Assembly (NCBI RefSeq): GCF_003945595.2
Contig: NW_024104320.1
Span: 1,657,365-1,721,364, forward strand
From: Pipra filicauda
Lineage: Eukaryota; Chordata; Aves; Passeriformes; Pipridae
Length of the DNA: 64,000 bases
Direction: 5' to 3'
Positions 37,701 through 50,613 of the stretch are shown here, in pieces. Each line of letters starts with the position of its first letter. Within the stretch, counting starts at the first letter, position 1. The translations under genes were made by a program, and so were the position numbers. Under the pieces are notes generated by a model. That model saw only the letters and a program-made list of their open reading frames with translations, was not told the origin of the DNA and ran no database searches.

Positions 37701-38251
37701 GTTACAGATCTTCATTAATTTTAAAAGGTCATTTGCCTGTGAGGTGCATGTAGTTGGCTTCATAAATACCAAAAATAGCATGGGAAGGAGCAGGCATGCC
37801 TGGAAAGGTATAGGAATAATTTTTTTATAAAATATCAGATAATCTAATGTTAACATATGAAAACTGCAGTGATTTCTGAAATTGCAAAAGCCAGAAAAGA
37901 ATACATCTCTGAGGCATTGTAGTTTTCCTTGTGGGATTCAGACATTCTAGTATGAAATGAAAGGTATTCAAGAAAAAAAAAAATTATGTAAGACTATTCC
38001 TTCTGTTTGAATTCACCACACCTTAATCCTGCTGCTGTAAGCAGTTTAAGATACTCTTTCAAATAGAAATAGTTTTGCCACGGTGAGAGCATAGTTAATA
38101 AACCCAGTATTTTGGCACATGATTCATGTTGTGGTTTTAGTTATAGGTCTACCAATAAGATAAAAAAAGACTGTCCCTATCCAGGGTTGTGCAGGTCCTT
38201 CTACCACAGCTCCCACAGCTTTCCATCATGGACCATGATGCCATTTGGATT

Positions 38252-38270
38252 AAAAAAAAAAAAAAAAAAA
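38252..38270. repeat. Poly(A) run of 19
   Basis: Homopolymer without a preceding AATAAA at the right distance and without a recognisable retrocopied sequence upstream. Its origin is unclear. Confidence 0.9.
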
Positions 38271-40519
38271 GGAAATGAAAGCAACACAAACAAGCAAAAT
38301 AAATCCCTTATTAATTCCCTTTATACAGCAGCCAAATGCATAAGTGTGTTATTTCACTCTAAAATCTCAACAGTTTCACACTGCAAATCCTCATAAATAA
38401 ACAGGCAAAACCTGTCCTTTTGAGACAAGCTTTTCCCTGCCACTACACTTATTTTTAGGTAAAAATGGAAATGCGATGTTCATTTTCAAGGAAGCTAATT
38501 GCAAAGTGACTACTCTCAAATGTGTTGCCCATGCCTTTTCTGGGCGTTGCTGCAGGTGTTGTTTGTGAATGAGTTTAGATTATCAGAACAAACTTTCAAA
38601 AAAAGCTGACTGATTATACTAAGCATTTTTATAGAGAGAAAATGGCACCTAGTGCAGAAATACTTAGTTACACACGTTTAAGTACAACAAAACCAAGTAT
38701 AGAAATCTATTTCAGATTAAGTCACATTGAAAAGTCATTTATTACTCTCAGGATAATGAGTTAATGAAAGACATGGTGGCTTTGCTCCTCTCTTGACACT
38801 TTATAATCCAGACTGGACACCCTGCTGAGAAGACAGGGTGTCTTTCAGTGCCAGACAGCTTCTCAGGCTCCAGCAGTAACTGCATGAAACCTAATAGCCT
38901 AATAAGAGTCTACCTCATTCAGAGGCTACACAAGATAACTTGTTTCTGGCATCAAAAGGCATGACAATACTATTATGATATTTATTTTATAGATATGAAA
39001 TATCGGTTTTGCTATTCCAGGTAAACACATATGTTGTTTTTGGTCCTCACGTTAGACACTGAAAAATTTGGTGCAGAGACTGAAAGAGTTACCTAGGCTC
39101 TCTCCATAATCCCTGGAGTAGGAGGGGCAGCTCCAGAGGCGATTCACCTCACCTGTCTCAAACTGTGTTTGGATAGGACAAATTATCCTCTGCAAGTGCC
39201 AGTCTCTCTTTACTAACTACAGAGACAGCACTGTTATTTAGTTCAGATCTACCTTTGAGGTGGCTCAGCTGAGTGGAGATATATCCACTCCATGGATTTA
39301 TGTTATTCAAAGCACCACACTTGTGCTTTGAATGACAAAGGCAGAGCTCTAGGGGTTGATATGCTCCTTGCCTTGGACAGTTTACAGACAAAAACCAGTA
39401 TCTGAAGTGCAAGACATAAGGATATTAAAGCTGTGCAGAAAAGTCTGAGACTCACAAGGGCAAGCTTGCATTTATCCAAGGCTTCAGTCTTGTGGTCTTT
39501 TGGGTAACTTGTCATTCTGAAATGAGCTATATTTAGTTTATTGGTTAAGTTAATTAAATAGCACCAGGGCCCTGCAACTGGAAAACTTTTATGGTGTTAA
39601 GTGTTATCTCAGTCCCTGTTTATTCCAGTCCATCAGCAGGTCTCTGGCATGGCTTGAACATTATCATGGACCAGAGCTTTTGGGGGTTTAAGGGCATTTA
39701 GCCTCCAATATGCACATGGCTGGGCTGTGCCTGATGGCCTCAAGGCCAAAGGCCAGCTCTGACCCTGTTTAGTTCATTGCAAGGTACACCAGCAGTCTCT
39801 TCCTTTTCTGTTTTTATTTTACCTTGCCAAAATCAGAACTGTGGGGAAACACCTGTAGTATGCTGGGCTTGATACAGGGTTAGCCTTACTTTGAAGTACT
39901 CTGGTGCTATCTAATTCCCTTCTGCTGTTCTCTCTAATCTGTAAAGACCTCACAAATCTGATTTTGGCCTGGTTACCCTAATCTGCATCATGGGCTGTTC
40001 ATTGACTTCAGTGGGCCACACTGGAGTATGTCAGGTTTTGGAGCTGATTGGTTTTTTGAGCTGGTTGAGCAAACAGATCTGCAAGATCTCTTCCTGACAG
40101 TACATGAGCTCTGATCTGAAAGGAGACACAGCCTCAGACATCTGTTTTAAGGACACAACTATTCTGATCTTATTTGAACTCAATACAAGGCTCTGTTTAT
40201 ATTTCTTTGATTAATTGAAAATAACCTCTCGTTAAGGGAGTGACAACTGATACCTTACGATTGTGCTCAAGTCATTCACAGGAGTGAAAAAAATACACCA
40301 AAGGTTAGGCAGGTCAAAGCCCTTGTTTGGATCAAAGCATATGTTGAACACTGTATAAATGCCAAATCTTAAAGTGTTTTGTATTTAAGGTTGAAGTTTG
40401 GAGTAAAATGATACTATAACAATAAATCCCTAATTCAGCTTGTTAGCTCGCTACTGAATTCACAAAGGCACAGCAAAGACAGAGATGCTTCTGATGGAAC
40501 AACTTCATAGGAGTCCAAT

Positions 40520-40760
40520 TGTGTTAAAAATTTACAGCATAAGTGAGGTAATACCACATTCAGTTCTGGTAGGCACATTTCAAAAAGGACTTTAATGCAA
40601 TGGAAATGGATCTTGAAAGAGTGACAGGTACGATTTTGTGGTTTGTCCATAAATCTCTCTTACTGTGAGAGACTAAAAAAGCTCAGCTATTTTTATTTAT
40701 TCAGGACAAGGTTACAAGATGACTTGTCTGTGGTTTTGTAAGGTTGAGCTTACAAGGTGA
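40520..40760 (+). mobile_element. Ancient CR1-like fragment
   Basis: GTGAGAGACTAAAAAAGCTCAG and TTATTTATTCAGGACAAGG follow the conserved CR1 stretch (GAGAGACTGAGAGAGCTG and TTTAGCCTGGAGAAGAG), with the tail AAGATGACTTG like AGGGGAGACCTG. The upstream part (GGCACATTTCAAAAAGGA, GGATCTTGAAAGAGTGACAGG) fits the preceding block. Divergence is strong and the edges uncertain. Confidence 0.5.
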
Positions 40761-41863
40761 GGGAGCAGCAGGCTCCAGTTTCCACTCAGAGCTGCATGGC
40801 TTGGGTACTTTCAACTGAAATATTTGATTGAAAGTTATGCCTGGGCTTGAAATATTCCTGCTCTTCTTAGGGTAAACTGAGGTTGGGCTGTACCTTGGTG
40901 GGCTGCAGCTTTCTCTTGCTTATGCTTGATCTGCAGCTTTCTGGAGTGACTGATGAATGATGGCCAGGGATGAGGGTAGAGAGTGAGACCAGACAAATGC
41001 AGATGAAAAAAGCAGCTTTTTTTCTTGACAGCGTGATACCCCCTGAAATAACTTATCTGAGATGGCTCATCCTTCCCTGAAAGCCTCTGATTCAGGCTGG
41101 GATATCTCCTTGAACGATGTGCCATAATTTGTAATGATTCAGGTGTGGTTTTGGGACACCAGTCTGTGGCTTCAGCTACGCAGGTGATCAGACCAGGTGA
41201 CTGAAATGATCAAATGAGTCATCTCCCTGGCTTTAAAATATACCTATTAAATAGGAATATCTAAAAATTCTGATTTTAATAGGGATATTATATTCCTATA
41301 AAACTAATTGGGAAATAAAGAGGTCTCAGGGAGTCCCTCTTTAGCCCCAGAAAGCTCAGTTTTTGGAAAAAAAATATAAATCTCTCACCACTTTCAAATT
41401 TGTGACCAGAATGACTACGTTCATATTCTCTTTCCAGAAAAGAATTGAATCTGAGCTTAGAATTGGATTCATGGTCCCTAAAGTTTACTGTATCTGGTAG
41501 GACATCTTTGAGCAGGATGAGGAGTGATACACCTTCTTCCAAGTGAAAAGTTTCCATTTGACCTGCTACTCAGTCTACAGTCTGGACATCTCATCTACCT
41601 TTCTTCAGTGGTGTGGGCATCAAATCAGGAAGACAAGAGGACCCCTCAGAAAATCCTATCAAAGGGTTTATGGCACTGCCTACTGCAATGGTAGGTGGGA
41701 TTTACAAAGAGCCTAAAGTCAAGCTAGGTCTGGGCTGCCTGTGAGGACACATATTTTGGGGGTTATGTCTAAAGTATGCTTTAAAAATACCACTCAGTTC
41801 AATAGTTGTTGTTCCCTTGTACCCCGTATATAGAGAGGTGTTCAGAGGATTTGCTTTGCTGGA

Positions 41864-42145
41864 AGGTTAGAGTGGATATTAGGAAAATATCCTAACAGAT
41901 TAGGAATAATGCTATTAGACAATCCACTAGATTGCATATCACGAAAAATTTCATTACTGAAAGGCTGGTCAGGCATTGGAACAGGTTGCCTGGGGACATC
42001 GTAGAGTCATTATCCTTGAAAGTGTTAAAAATTGTGTGGATGTGGTAGTTGGGGCTATGACTCAGTGGTGAACATGGTGCTGCTCGTTGGACTCAATGAT
42101 CTTTGAGGTCTTTTTCAACCTTAATGACTTTATGACTGTGATTCT
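41864..42145 (+). mobile_element. CR1 LINE 3' fragment (plus strand)
   Basis: Starts AGTGGATATTAGGAAAATAT. It passes CTGGTCAGGCATTGGAACAGG, TTGCCTGGGGACATCG and GTTGGACTCAATGATCTTTG, and ends near TTAATGACTTTATGACTGTG. 5'-truncated, moderately diverged, ending about 250 bp before the CpG island. Confidence 0.92.
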
Positions 42146-42974
42146 GAAGTATCCATCCAACTCGGTTCAATTAAGGCAGTTTCTTGCATCCTTCACAGCA
42201 AAGGTTTGACTACATGTGCAGTGTGATTTTCTACGTCTGTGGGTCGTACCATTGTCACATCTTGCCAGTGCCTGGGCTGCCACTTTGCCTTGTCCCCCAG
42301 GCGTGTGGAGCCGTGTGCTCCTCACCAGGCTGGGCACAGGACCACAAGCAGCCCTGGCCCATCATCTCCTCCGCTGTCCCCTTGCACTGGGAGCCGCGGG
42401 CAGCGCTGCATTTCGGAGCGACCGCCCGCAGCCCCAGGTAGAATGTCCGGGCTCTTGCCGGCAGTAGCTGCCCCACGGAACGCAGGGAGGGGGACCTTGC
42501 TCCTGCTTGCTGCCCTCGGGCACACGACGGAGCATTCGAGGAGCTTAGAAAAGTCAGAAAACTGCTGAAAATGGCATTTTGCTCTCAATGTCTAACATCA
42601 TCGCACCACTCCTGCTCAAGTAAATAAACTCTGATGGGAATCCCCCCCGTCCCCCCTTCATTCCTTGCTTTAATAAAACTTGTCACAGCGATGTTTTCTT
42701 TTCCAGTCAGCAGATTTTTACGCTGGTTAATGAGGGGGAAAATTTTCTCTCTTCCTCCCCCCCCCCCACCCCCCTACCCAAATTGCCTCCCCTTTCTTTC
42801 ATGTCAGGGGCCAAGTTTGGATTGGAGCCTGGTGAAGTTTCTGTGTCATTTCCTGTTGCTGCCCTGCTCGACACTCGCTCCCGCGCTCGCTCCGCTCTCC
42901 AATCCTCCCGCAGACGCACAGGGCGCCCGCCCTCCCGGCCGCCGGCTTTTGGGGAGGATGTGAGAGGGCTGGGG

Positions 42975-43140
42975 CAAACCTCACGCTCCCGCCTGTCACG
43001 GCGCATTCCTGCTCTCACCGTCCCCACGGGCTCAGCTCCCGACCCCGCTGCCGGGGACGCCAAGAAAGCGAGCGCTGGAACAACTTTCTCCTCTCCAGGC
43101 AGCTCGCTGTACTTCCCAGGCGGCTGGGGAACCTGAGGCG
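42975..43140 (+). other. Candidate non-coding first exon
   Basis: The interval from the expected start downstream of the CCAAT and GC boxes to a consensus-quality splice donor (GGCG|GTGAGA). It has no start codon giving a recognisable protein. The start position is a guess from box spacing; the end is set by the donor. Confidence 0.35.
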
Positions 43141-43263
43141 GTGAGAGCAAAAACATCCTTCTCTTGCAAACTTCGCCACCGACGCCGTGGTCCTGTCCAT
43201 GCAGGTCGGGATGCTGGCGTTGGGTGTTTCGGAGGTGGGTGGGCGACGGGCTGCGGTGCGGGA

Positions 43264-43292
43264 GGGACGGGAAGGGACGGGAAGGGACGGGA
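43264..43292. repeat. 10-bp tandem repeat (GGGACGGGAA), 2.9 copies
   Basis: Three nearly perfect units in the downstream part of the CpG island. The G-triplets of neighbouring units could form a G-quadruplex on the plus strand. Confidence 0.9.
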
Positions 43293-45675
43293 GCCCGGCG
43301 TGCGCCTCGCTCCCCAGGAGAGCTCAGCATCTGCGAGGGTTGGCATCGATACTGTTTTTGCAGACGCTGGTGACTTGATGTGACTGATGGAAAAAAGAGC
43401 TGTTTAAGGGAGGGAGAAAGCAGCGTGAAGCTGTACAGAAACTGGGCAGGCAGTGAGTGAAGGTGAGGGAAAGAGCAGGGGCTGCTCAGCGTTTTCTCTT
43501 ACGTGCTTGCCTTTTAGCTTCAGTTTAGCGTTCACAGGTTTTTCCCAGGACTGGCTTGCGGCAGCGTTGACGGGGTTTGTGAGTGTGTACGGTCCCGGTG
43601 ATTGCTTTTCTGATCAGAAAGAGCTGATACTTGCTGGAATTTGTGTTACACTCGCTTAGAGGAGTGGGCACAAATCAGCTGGCATCCGTAAAATCCTGCA
43701 TGTGATGCCTTTCCTCTGCCATTGCCTTATTTGCTCGCTGAACACACATATATTTATTTGGTAGGAAAATGACACAAATGCTTGTGCTTTAAAGTGGAGC
43801 AATTGTGACTTCATGTACTATTTCTGTCATTTCTGACTCGTTCAGTCTTGACTGTTTCTTGGACAAACAAGGCGTAACAAACTGACGGATAAATCCTGAA
43901 GCATGTGCTGGAGCCAGTTCCCGGAGCTTTCAGAGTTAAAAGGCTTTCTTGAACTCACTGACACAGGGCAGTAAATCTCAATGTGTCAGTAAGTGGAGGG
44001 AAAAAAAGCACTTGCAAAGCATTACACACCGGCAGATAGAGTCTGTGCTGCACAAGCCCAGGTCTTCACAGGCAGGATTAGCTCCCAACACCTCCAGCTA
44101 CTCAGCAGCATTTAGAAAGGTCAATTATATGTACAATATTTACCAGCTAATTATGAGTGAGGGAATAAAAGCCTTGGAGTTGGCCCCGGGAAAAATAATC
44201 CTAAGGCTTTGTGTACAGTGTGTTTACCTCCAAGTCATTGCTCAATTCATGTTGCTCCCTTAACTCCCCCTCATGCTAATTTTGAAGTAGAGTCCTCTGT
44301 TCCCACCTCCCTAGAGGGAATGTGGTGGAAGAAGGTACAAGATAGGACCATAGGAAGGAGGCTTTGGGCTCACCCTGAGCACAGCAGTCCTTCTCCCCAG
44401 CCTCTGAGAGGCACCTTCTCCCATGGCTGGGGAAAGTTCAAGCTCCCTGACCAGCCTTGGCATCCCTTGTCTTGCTGCCATGAGCAATGGGGGACCCAGG
44501 AGACATTGCTGACAGCTTTGCCTGAAGCTGGTTTCTAAGTAAAAGCTCAGTTTGTTTCACAGTTCCTATATGAAAGCCTTTTTTTATAAATGGAGTTGAG
44601 TAGGAAATCCTTTTTTGTGTCTTCCCATCTCCCAGACTCTTTCCAAGTGCTTTGCTACTTCTTACTGATTTATTAAAAAGTATTCACTTTCAGTATTCAT
44701 ACAGCTGGCTTATATATGCACTGTTGAGTTGGTCTTGAGGGTCTGTGCTACCATGCTGGTGATACACATTAGTTGGTCTCAGATGACCTTTGGGTATTGC
44801 TGGGATTTAGGAAGGGCCAGGACGCTCCAAAAGGCAGTTTGGATTCGGCGACCTTGTTTGAGAGTGTAAGAGAGTTTAATAATACATAGGCGTAGGGCTG
44901 TGCCAGTTGGCTTCAGGGCTGAAGAATGGGCTCTGGCATGGGTTAGTTTACTAGCAGAGACATAGCCAAGAGAATAATGAGCTCATGTAACAGAGGGAGG
45001 AGAGAAGCTGTAGTAGGAGTTGCTCCCAGCACCTCTTAGGAGCCTAAGAAACAGTATTTTTATCTAGAGCTGTGCTCCGTATTTCTCAATATGAAAGGGA
45101 ATGGTGTGACAAACTGGCATTTTTTAAGGGATCCAGTAGTCAAGTCAGCTCTGAGGTGAATGGAATCATTGCCTGAACAAGAGGACTGAGGGGCTAACTG
45201 TGCTTCAGGGGCTGCTTTGGGTGCTTGAAGGGGGATTGGAACTGAAGTTCTTAGAAATCCACCCATATATATGTCTATACAGGTCTTGAGAGATGAGCCT
45301 CTGTCTCAAATGTGGTTTTTGGGATTCTGTTTCTAAACTATCCTAAAACTTTACCTATGGGAGCTATAGTTGGAGATGAACATAATTTCATCCTTAATTT
45401 TTTTGGATTTAAATGTGAACACACTTCACTTTAAGATGGCATCACTCCACTGATTTCAGTGAAGTTACTCCTGATTTACGGCAGTGGAGGGCAGGTAAGA
45501 ATCAGCCCCTTAATCCTGTTTTTTTTCTACCACATGCAAAGGAGAAAGCAAGATGAGAAAAACCCACTCAGGATGAGATCATGACAGGAACTGAAGGGTC
45601 TTGAATACCACCAAGACTTTCTTGGATTTCTGACTTACCCTAAATCTCAGCTTTTTGTTCTGTTAATGGAAACTT

Positions 45676-45720
45676 GTTCTATGTAAAAGCAAATGCTGGG
45701 TCCCTGCTTTTACATAGAAC
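45676..45720. repeat. Perfect 16-bp inverted repeat, 13-nt loop
   Basis: GTTCTATGTAAAAGCA at 45676-45691 and its exact reverse complement at 45705-45720. A third, direct partial copy (TGTAAAAGCAAA followed by GGTCCC) begins at 45725. This pattern suggests a local template-switch event and not a transposon end. No host duplication flanks it. Confidence 0.93.
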
Positions 45721-48603
45721 TGCTGTAAAAGCAAAGACAGGTCCCCGTCCCATTCCTCTCCTTGTGTGAGCGTGTTCTCCACACCACATGGTGCTAGTGT
45801 AGCCTTGACAGATGAGTCAAGGAATGGCAATTCCAGTTCTGCTCCTTACCTTGGGAAAGTGCTCTGGAGCCCAATAGACTTTACTGTCTGGAAATATTTC
45901 CTGTTGCACAACATAAATTGTCTGTTTCAGTTTAATCCTGTTGTCTTAGATTACCTCACCAAAGTACTACCTTGAGTGAAGCCTCTCTCTGCGGCCACTC
46001 CACTACAGTGGCGGAACCAGTATTGTGAGAGGCTGCAGGTTGTGAAGATTCTGCAAGAAGGTGGGATGAGCACGTGCTTCCCTTCCCCCTTTCCCTGTCT
46101 TGCACAAGGGCAGGGTGAACAAGTCCAGCTCTGTAACAGTGGGTTTGTGCTAATTTTAGACCCTGAGCCAGATCCCTCTGCAGCTCCGCAAGCCCATGAT
46201 GGCCACTGAGACCTCCAGGAGAGATCTCTTAGCCCTGGTGACTTCTCATGGCTCTGGTGGTCCTTTTCTCTGAGCTGCTTCAGTGCTTGAGCTTGGCTCC
46301 TTGTTCTGCCTGAGGCTGCTCCAAGGATGCGCTGCTGCTGCCACTGAGCCATCAGCAGCATGTTGCCTGCCCATCAGCTTTGGTTTCTGATGGAAGTCTC
46401 CCAGGGAACAGCAGCAGCATTTGGGGTAGCCTTGGCCCACTAACGCTTGTGGGTTCTTCCCAGCTCCCTGTGCTTCCCTGTCTCCCCAGGCTGAGTCAGA
46501 CACACTGTGTTCATCTGCTTTGCTCATGCTGTAGCTCCAGCTCCAGTTCTTGTGGTATTTAAATGCTGATGCACAAATTAAGGTAACATTTACACGCTCT
46601 AGTGAGTCTTCAGCTCGCCTGCACAAATCTCCTGTTTTCCTTCTTCTAATGCAGTGCCACTACCTGAGGACAGTGCTGCCTCCTTGCTCCGGGGAGCTGC
46701 TGATCCCTGCTCTGTTTATGGGACATTGCCATAGCAATGAGGATGTGTAGTGGGGATGGTCAGGATCAACCAGAGTGTATCCCTGCTGCTGGCCAAACAT
46801 AGCCAAAAAGGTGCCTGCCTCCTCCCCTCCCCAAACAGAACCCTGTTTGCTTTGGCTATTTTTAAACATGCTTGCTGCTGGAGCCTGAAGTTCGCTGTCA
46901 GTCTGAGCATTGCCACTGTGGACTCAAGCTGTTTAAAGCGGGTTATTGTGGGGATAGGAAGGACAGTTTTTGTTCTTCTGTCCACTGGCTTGGAGCTACC
47001 TGATGTGATGGTGGTTGTGGCAGTCCCTTGTTTCCCAGTAAATTGGCTAAGGGCACAGAATTGCTCAAAGCCAGAGGCTTTGCCTTCTTCCTCCCAACTT
47101 TTGGAGTTGAACTGGTGAGAAGGAGCTGAGAGGCCTCTAACCCATCAGCAATTCCCTCAATCATGCTCTCCCTCCCTGGAAGTGTTATTTTTGGTTAATT
47201 CATACAAGTCTGGGCCTCCTTGGTCTATCCTGTGGGAGGAAGCTTGAGGCTGGAATTTTGTAATAAAAGCCAGATTTTTCTCTGGAGGCAGAGTGGAGGA
47301 GGCCACTCCTGTTGCTTTTCCAGTTCTTGTTAGTTCTTCATCTGCCTAATCTGGTGATTGTGAGAGGTTTCCTTTCCCTGCTGAGAATAAATTTGGCCTT
47401 TGAGGAAGGTCAGTGTTTTGGTGTTCACCCTAAGATACTTGATTTCTGCAGAGCTGCTAGCGGGAATCACAGCTCGAGCTGTTTGGACTTCATCTTCCTG
47501 ATGGAAATTCCCAGCAGTTTACTGGGGATGAATCTCTGAGTGTATCCCAGGCCATTGCAGAACCATGGCATTGCTAAAAACAAGGAGTCTTCTTCCAGTG
47601 TCCTTGGCCAGAGTTAGTTTGCTCTTAAGCTGAGGAGCACAGAACAGTCTGTCCCCTTTCACACCAGCAGCAGCTGATTTTCACTGGAGCGAACACGTCT
47701 TTGTACCTGCAGTTTGGAGAGTTCTCAGAGGTGTTCTGTGGTTATGAAAAAAACACAGATTTGGCCTCTGATTTCCTCTGTGACCACAGTATTTCAGCGT
47801 TCTCTCTTTCACTGACCGTTGGCAATGGAAAGACCACCATTCTGTCTTTGAAGTGGGGGTTGTTTCTAGAGGGACTGGTGCAGTGGAAAGGTGAGAACAT
47901 CTGAAATTGTCATAGTTTAAATATGCAGGCTGTACCTTAAATATATACAGGGAGCTTACTAATTAAATCTGAGTTTCCTTCTTGGTCATCAAACACCATA
48001 CTAAGGATGGAGATCTGATTTCTCATCCTCACTGGTACTTGACACACTACCTGTAAGAGTCTTCTGGTGTTTCCCAGCTGGACTTAATTCACTAACTTAA
48101 TAAAATTTATCTTGTGCTCCTTTTATTTTACTAGTTTCTGTGATTCCCCTCTGACATAGCCTAAATTATGCTTGGATTACTTTTTTTTTCTTCTTTTTTT
48201 TAATGCTTCCATGAACTGTATGGTCTTCAGAGATTTATTTTTCTTTAATGAAATCAGCCTCATTTTCCTGGCCAGTGTACTGCATGAATGTCACATTTAA
48301 ATATGTGCTTTCAAATCCAGTCCTTTCCATCAGATATATTACACATAAATGTATTTACACTACATTTGCCTGTGTTAAGCTGCAGTGATGATTTACTATA
48401 TCAGTGACTATGAAACACTCCACTTCCTCTGACTCCTGTTTTGTTGTTTCTCGTTGTTTACTGTCCACAGTCTCCGATTTTTTTTGAATAATTCGCAGAT
48501 TGTAAACTGAAATTTCTTAAATCTTTTCCTCTGATTACAATTAGATTAATATATATTTAGTAGATTTGGATTACAGAGCAAGTACAAAAAGCTCTCCTGA
48601 TGC

Positions 48604-48623
48604 CATTCATGATGCCATGAATG
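48604..48623. repeat. Perfect 8-bp inverted repeat
   Basis: CATTCATG, a 4-nt loop, then CATGAATG; it overlaps a direct repeat of TGATGCCAT. Small, and no function inferred. Confidence 0.8.
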
Positions 48624-50613
48624 TCACAGCAGTGTGTGGTGCCAGGTGCCAGATGTGCACAGGAGTAAAAGGGTAAAGATGTGCCCGAAGTGTAGGAAAG
48701 ATCCCTTATCCCTCTTCCACAAGCAGGAGGTGGAAGCAGAGAGTGATCACCTTCTGGTGACCAGTCCTTCTTCCTTCCTTTCTTTTTCTTGAACAGGTCT
48801 GTAAGTGTTTTCTTTCTCTGCTCCAACTCAGAGGTCAGAAGGGTGCTCTTCAGCCTGCTAAAGAGCCTTGAACAGCATTGAGCCTGCAAGATTATGGTAT
48901 GAGATTTGGTCAGCAGGAGTCTAAACAGCTTTCAGTCTTATTGTTTAAACATGCAAAATTGGGAATTCCCTCCATTCTGTTTGCTTACTTGAAGAAGCCT
49001 AGTCTAGGCAAACCTGCCAGGCATGCTAATGCTTCCTGACAAACTGCTTCAAAACAGGAGTTCTATGTAATGACAGTTAACAGTGGCAGCAGAAACCCTT
49101 CCCAGAGAAGAAGTACACTGTGGCCTTATCCTCCATCTTCAGCTTGTGCTTCTCTGTGTGGTTCTGCATCACCTGTCCTTCAGGTGGATGCTGTGCCAGG
49201 TGGTGAATATCTCATGCACCACTAGGGAGAACTTTCAGATGATATTTAGGAAAGGCTTCTGTGCCATTTCAGCCAGCTTCTGAGAGTAGCAAGCCAGGAG
49301 GTAGCTGCCTATTCAGACATATCCCTGGGCTCAGTGTTTCCAGCTGGCTGGTTCTTAGCAGTTCCTCACTGGGCACAAGGGAACACCTAATTGCCTTACA
49401 CAGACACCCTGTCTCCCTGGACCTGCATGTGCTCTCACAGGTTCTGAGTCACTCAGAAATTTGGTGCTCTCCTGACTTATGTTGAATGCCTTAACACTTG
49501 AGATCGTTGCTCCAGGTCACACTGATGGGTGGGGTGGCTCCAGGTTTGTTATTGTGACACCCAGGTAAGCCTTTCATTAAATGTGGCCTCAAGTCAACTT
49601 TTCACAGCTCAGGTTTTGCAGGTGCAAAGGACAGGCTACAGTCCCAAGAAGGATTGCTGGCCTTAATCAGTACTTGCAAAACATTGTGCAAGGCAGTGCC
49701 TGTTGTTGTTCCTAAGAGAAGTGATGCATGTTAGAAGGGGATCATATGGCTATCATGCCATGCAATCTGGCTTTATTTTCCAACAACACTAAATACTTGC
49801 TGATTCTGCCCAGACCTTGCCTGTTCTGTAGTTTTCTAGAGTTGTTTCTGAGGCAGGAGCTTGCTTGCAGTAAAAAAAAAAAGAGAAAAAGTATGCATCA
49901 ATGCCTTCGTTTGCTCTCTGCACAGCTTTGACTGTGCAGCTGGCTGCCAAGCATCACACAGCAAGGCAGAGCAGTGCTTGTGAATCACCATGGAACAACA
50001 TCAGACGAGCCCAGCAGAACCATGTGATTTTAGGCAGGGCTCAAGAATTTTGTTCCTTTAGCTTCAACCCAGGGGGCAAATTTGTTCATTTTCTTGGCAT
50101 TGCAACAATGGTAAAGCCTCTGCACCCATTTGCCCTGAACCAGTACGGTTTGTTCTCTGAAACACTTGCTGTTCCAATTTTGTGCGATAAAAGCAGTTAA
50201 AGGAAAGGTGGAGGTTTTGTGGGACCAATTTTCAGGTACACTAAGCTGCTTTTACCCCCTCTTGAGTATATAAAATGTCCTTAAAGCAAGTGTAAGTGGT
50301 GCTGTCAATCTAGTCCAAATGGATTCCAGAATCAGACAAATAGGTTCCCTACTCTGAAGTGAGTATGTTTTGCAAACATTTGTGGGGAGATGGATGTCAA
50401 ACTGTGAATCGTCATCTGTCCCTCTGAGACAGGTACTTAGGACAAAGTGCCGATGTCTGGTGGCCACAATGGATGTTTGGAGGGAAATTTTAGGAAGGTC
50501 GAGGCACCTGTGTCTGCAGACAGTGAGTGCTCAAGGTGTTCATCTTTCCCATGCAGTTGACACATGCAGGTTGCAGAGCCTTATGTGAGTGGGTACCAGT
50601 AGGCTTGGACTAA

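Larger units (their letters stand above)
32191..40519. other. Non-coding sequence, about 8 kb
   Basis: No exon or RNA gene recognised. It contains a hairpin at 34703-34738 and a 19-base poly(A) run at 38252. A possible minus-strand MIR-like trace lies near 38970-39080, too weak to list. The texture around 36.58-36.80 kb, with several homeobox-like TTAAT/ATTA cores, is like conserved regulatory DNA but unproven. Confidence 0.4.
42390..43340 (+). promoter_or_regulatory. CpG island, probable promoter of a plus-strand gene
   Basis: This is the only extended stretch in the window with abundant CpG. There are two dense parts (42390-42540 and 42865-43330) separated by an AT-richer, C-homopolymer section. 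A CCAAT box is at 42899-42903 and an Sp1-type CCCGCCC at 42926-42932, with no TATA box, as in housekeeping or developmental CpG promoters. A start 60-100 bp downstream (about 42970-43000) would give a first exon ending at the donor GCG|GTGAGAGC at 43140/43141. No convincing coding start precedes that donor, so the exon would be 5' UTR. The plus direction is inferred from the box order and donor; divergent use is possible. The gene is not identifiable. Confidence 0.72.
43341..50613. other. Non-coding sequence downstream of the CpG island
   Basis: If the CpG island starts a plus-strand gene, this is intron. I recognise no exon. The open frames at 45951-46361 and 46246-46626 (minus) overlap plus-strand frames and have no domain. 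A hairpin at 45676-45720 is listed separately. Confidence 0.4.

Noticed and set aside
38112..38396. Poly(A) run as the tail of a processed pseudogene or SINE
   Set aside because: No AATAAA at the proper distance, no recognisable gene or SINE sequence upstream and no flanking duplication found.
42707..43330. 207-codon open frame on the minus strand
   Set aside because: It lies wholly in the CpG island, where stop codons are rare, is rich in R/G/P/S, and overlaps open frames in other phases. No domain is visible.
45676..45720. microRNA precursor
   Set aside because: The stem is only 16 bp and does not extend beyond the perfect repeat, too short for a normal precursor.
47790..47890. Peptide VGNGKTTILSL...GLF resembling an ABC-transporter Walker A
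   Set aside because: The first Gly of GxxxxGKT is missing, no Walker B or signature motif follows, and no sister exons are nearby. Probably chance, though a decayed ABCA exon cannot be excluded without a search.
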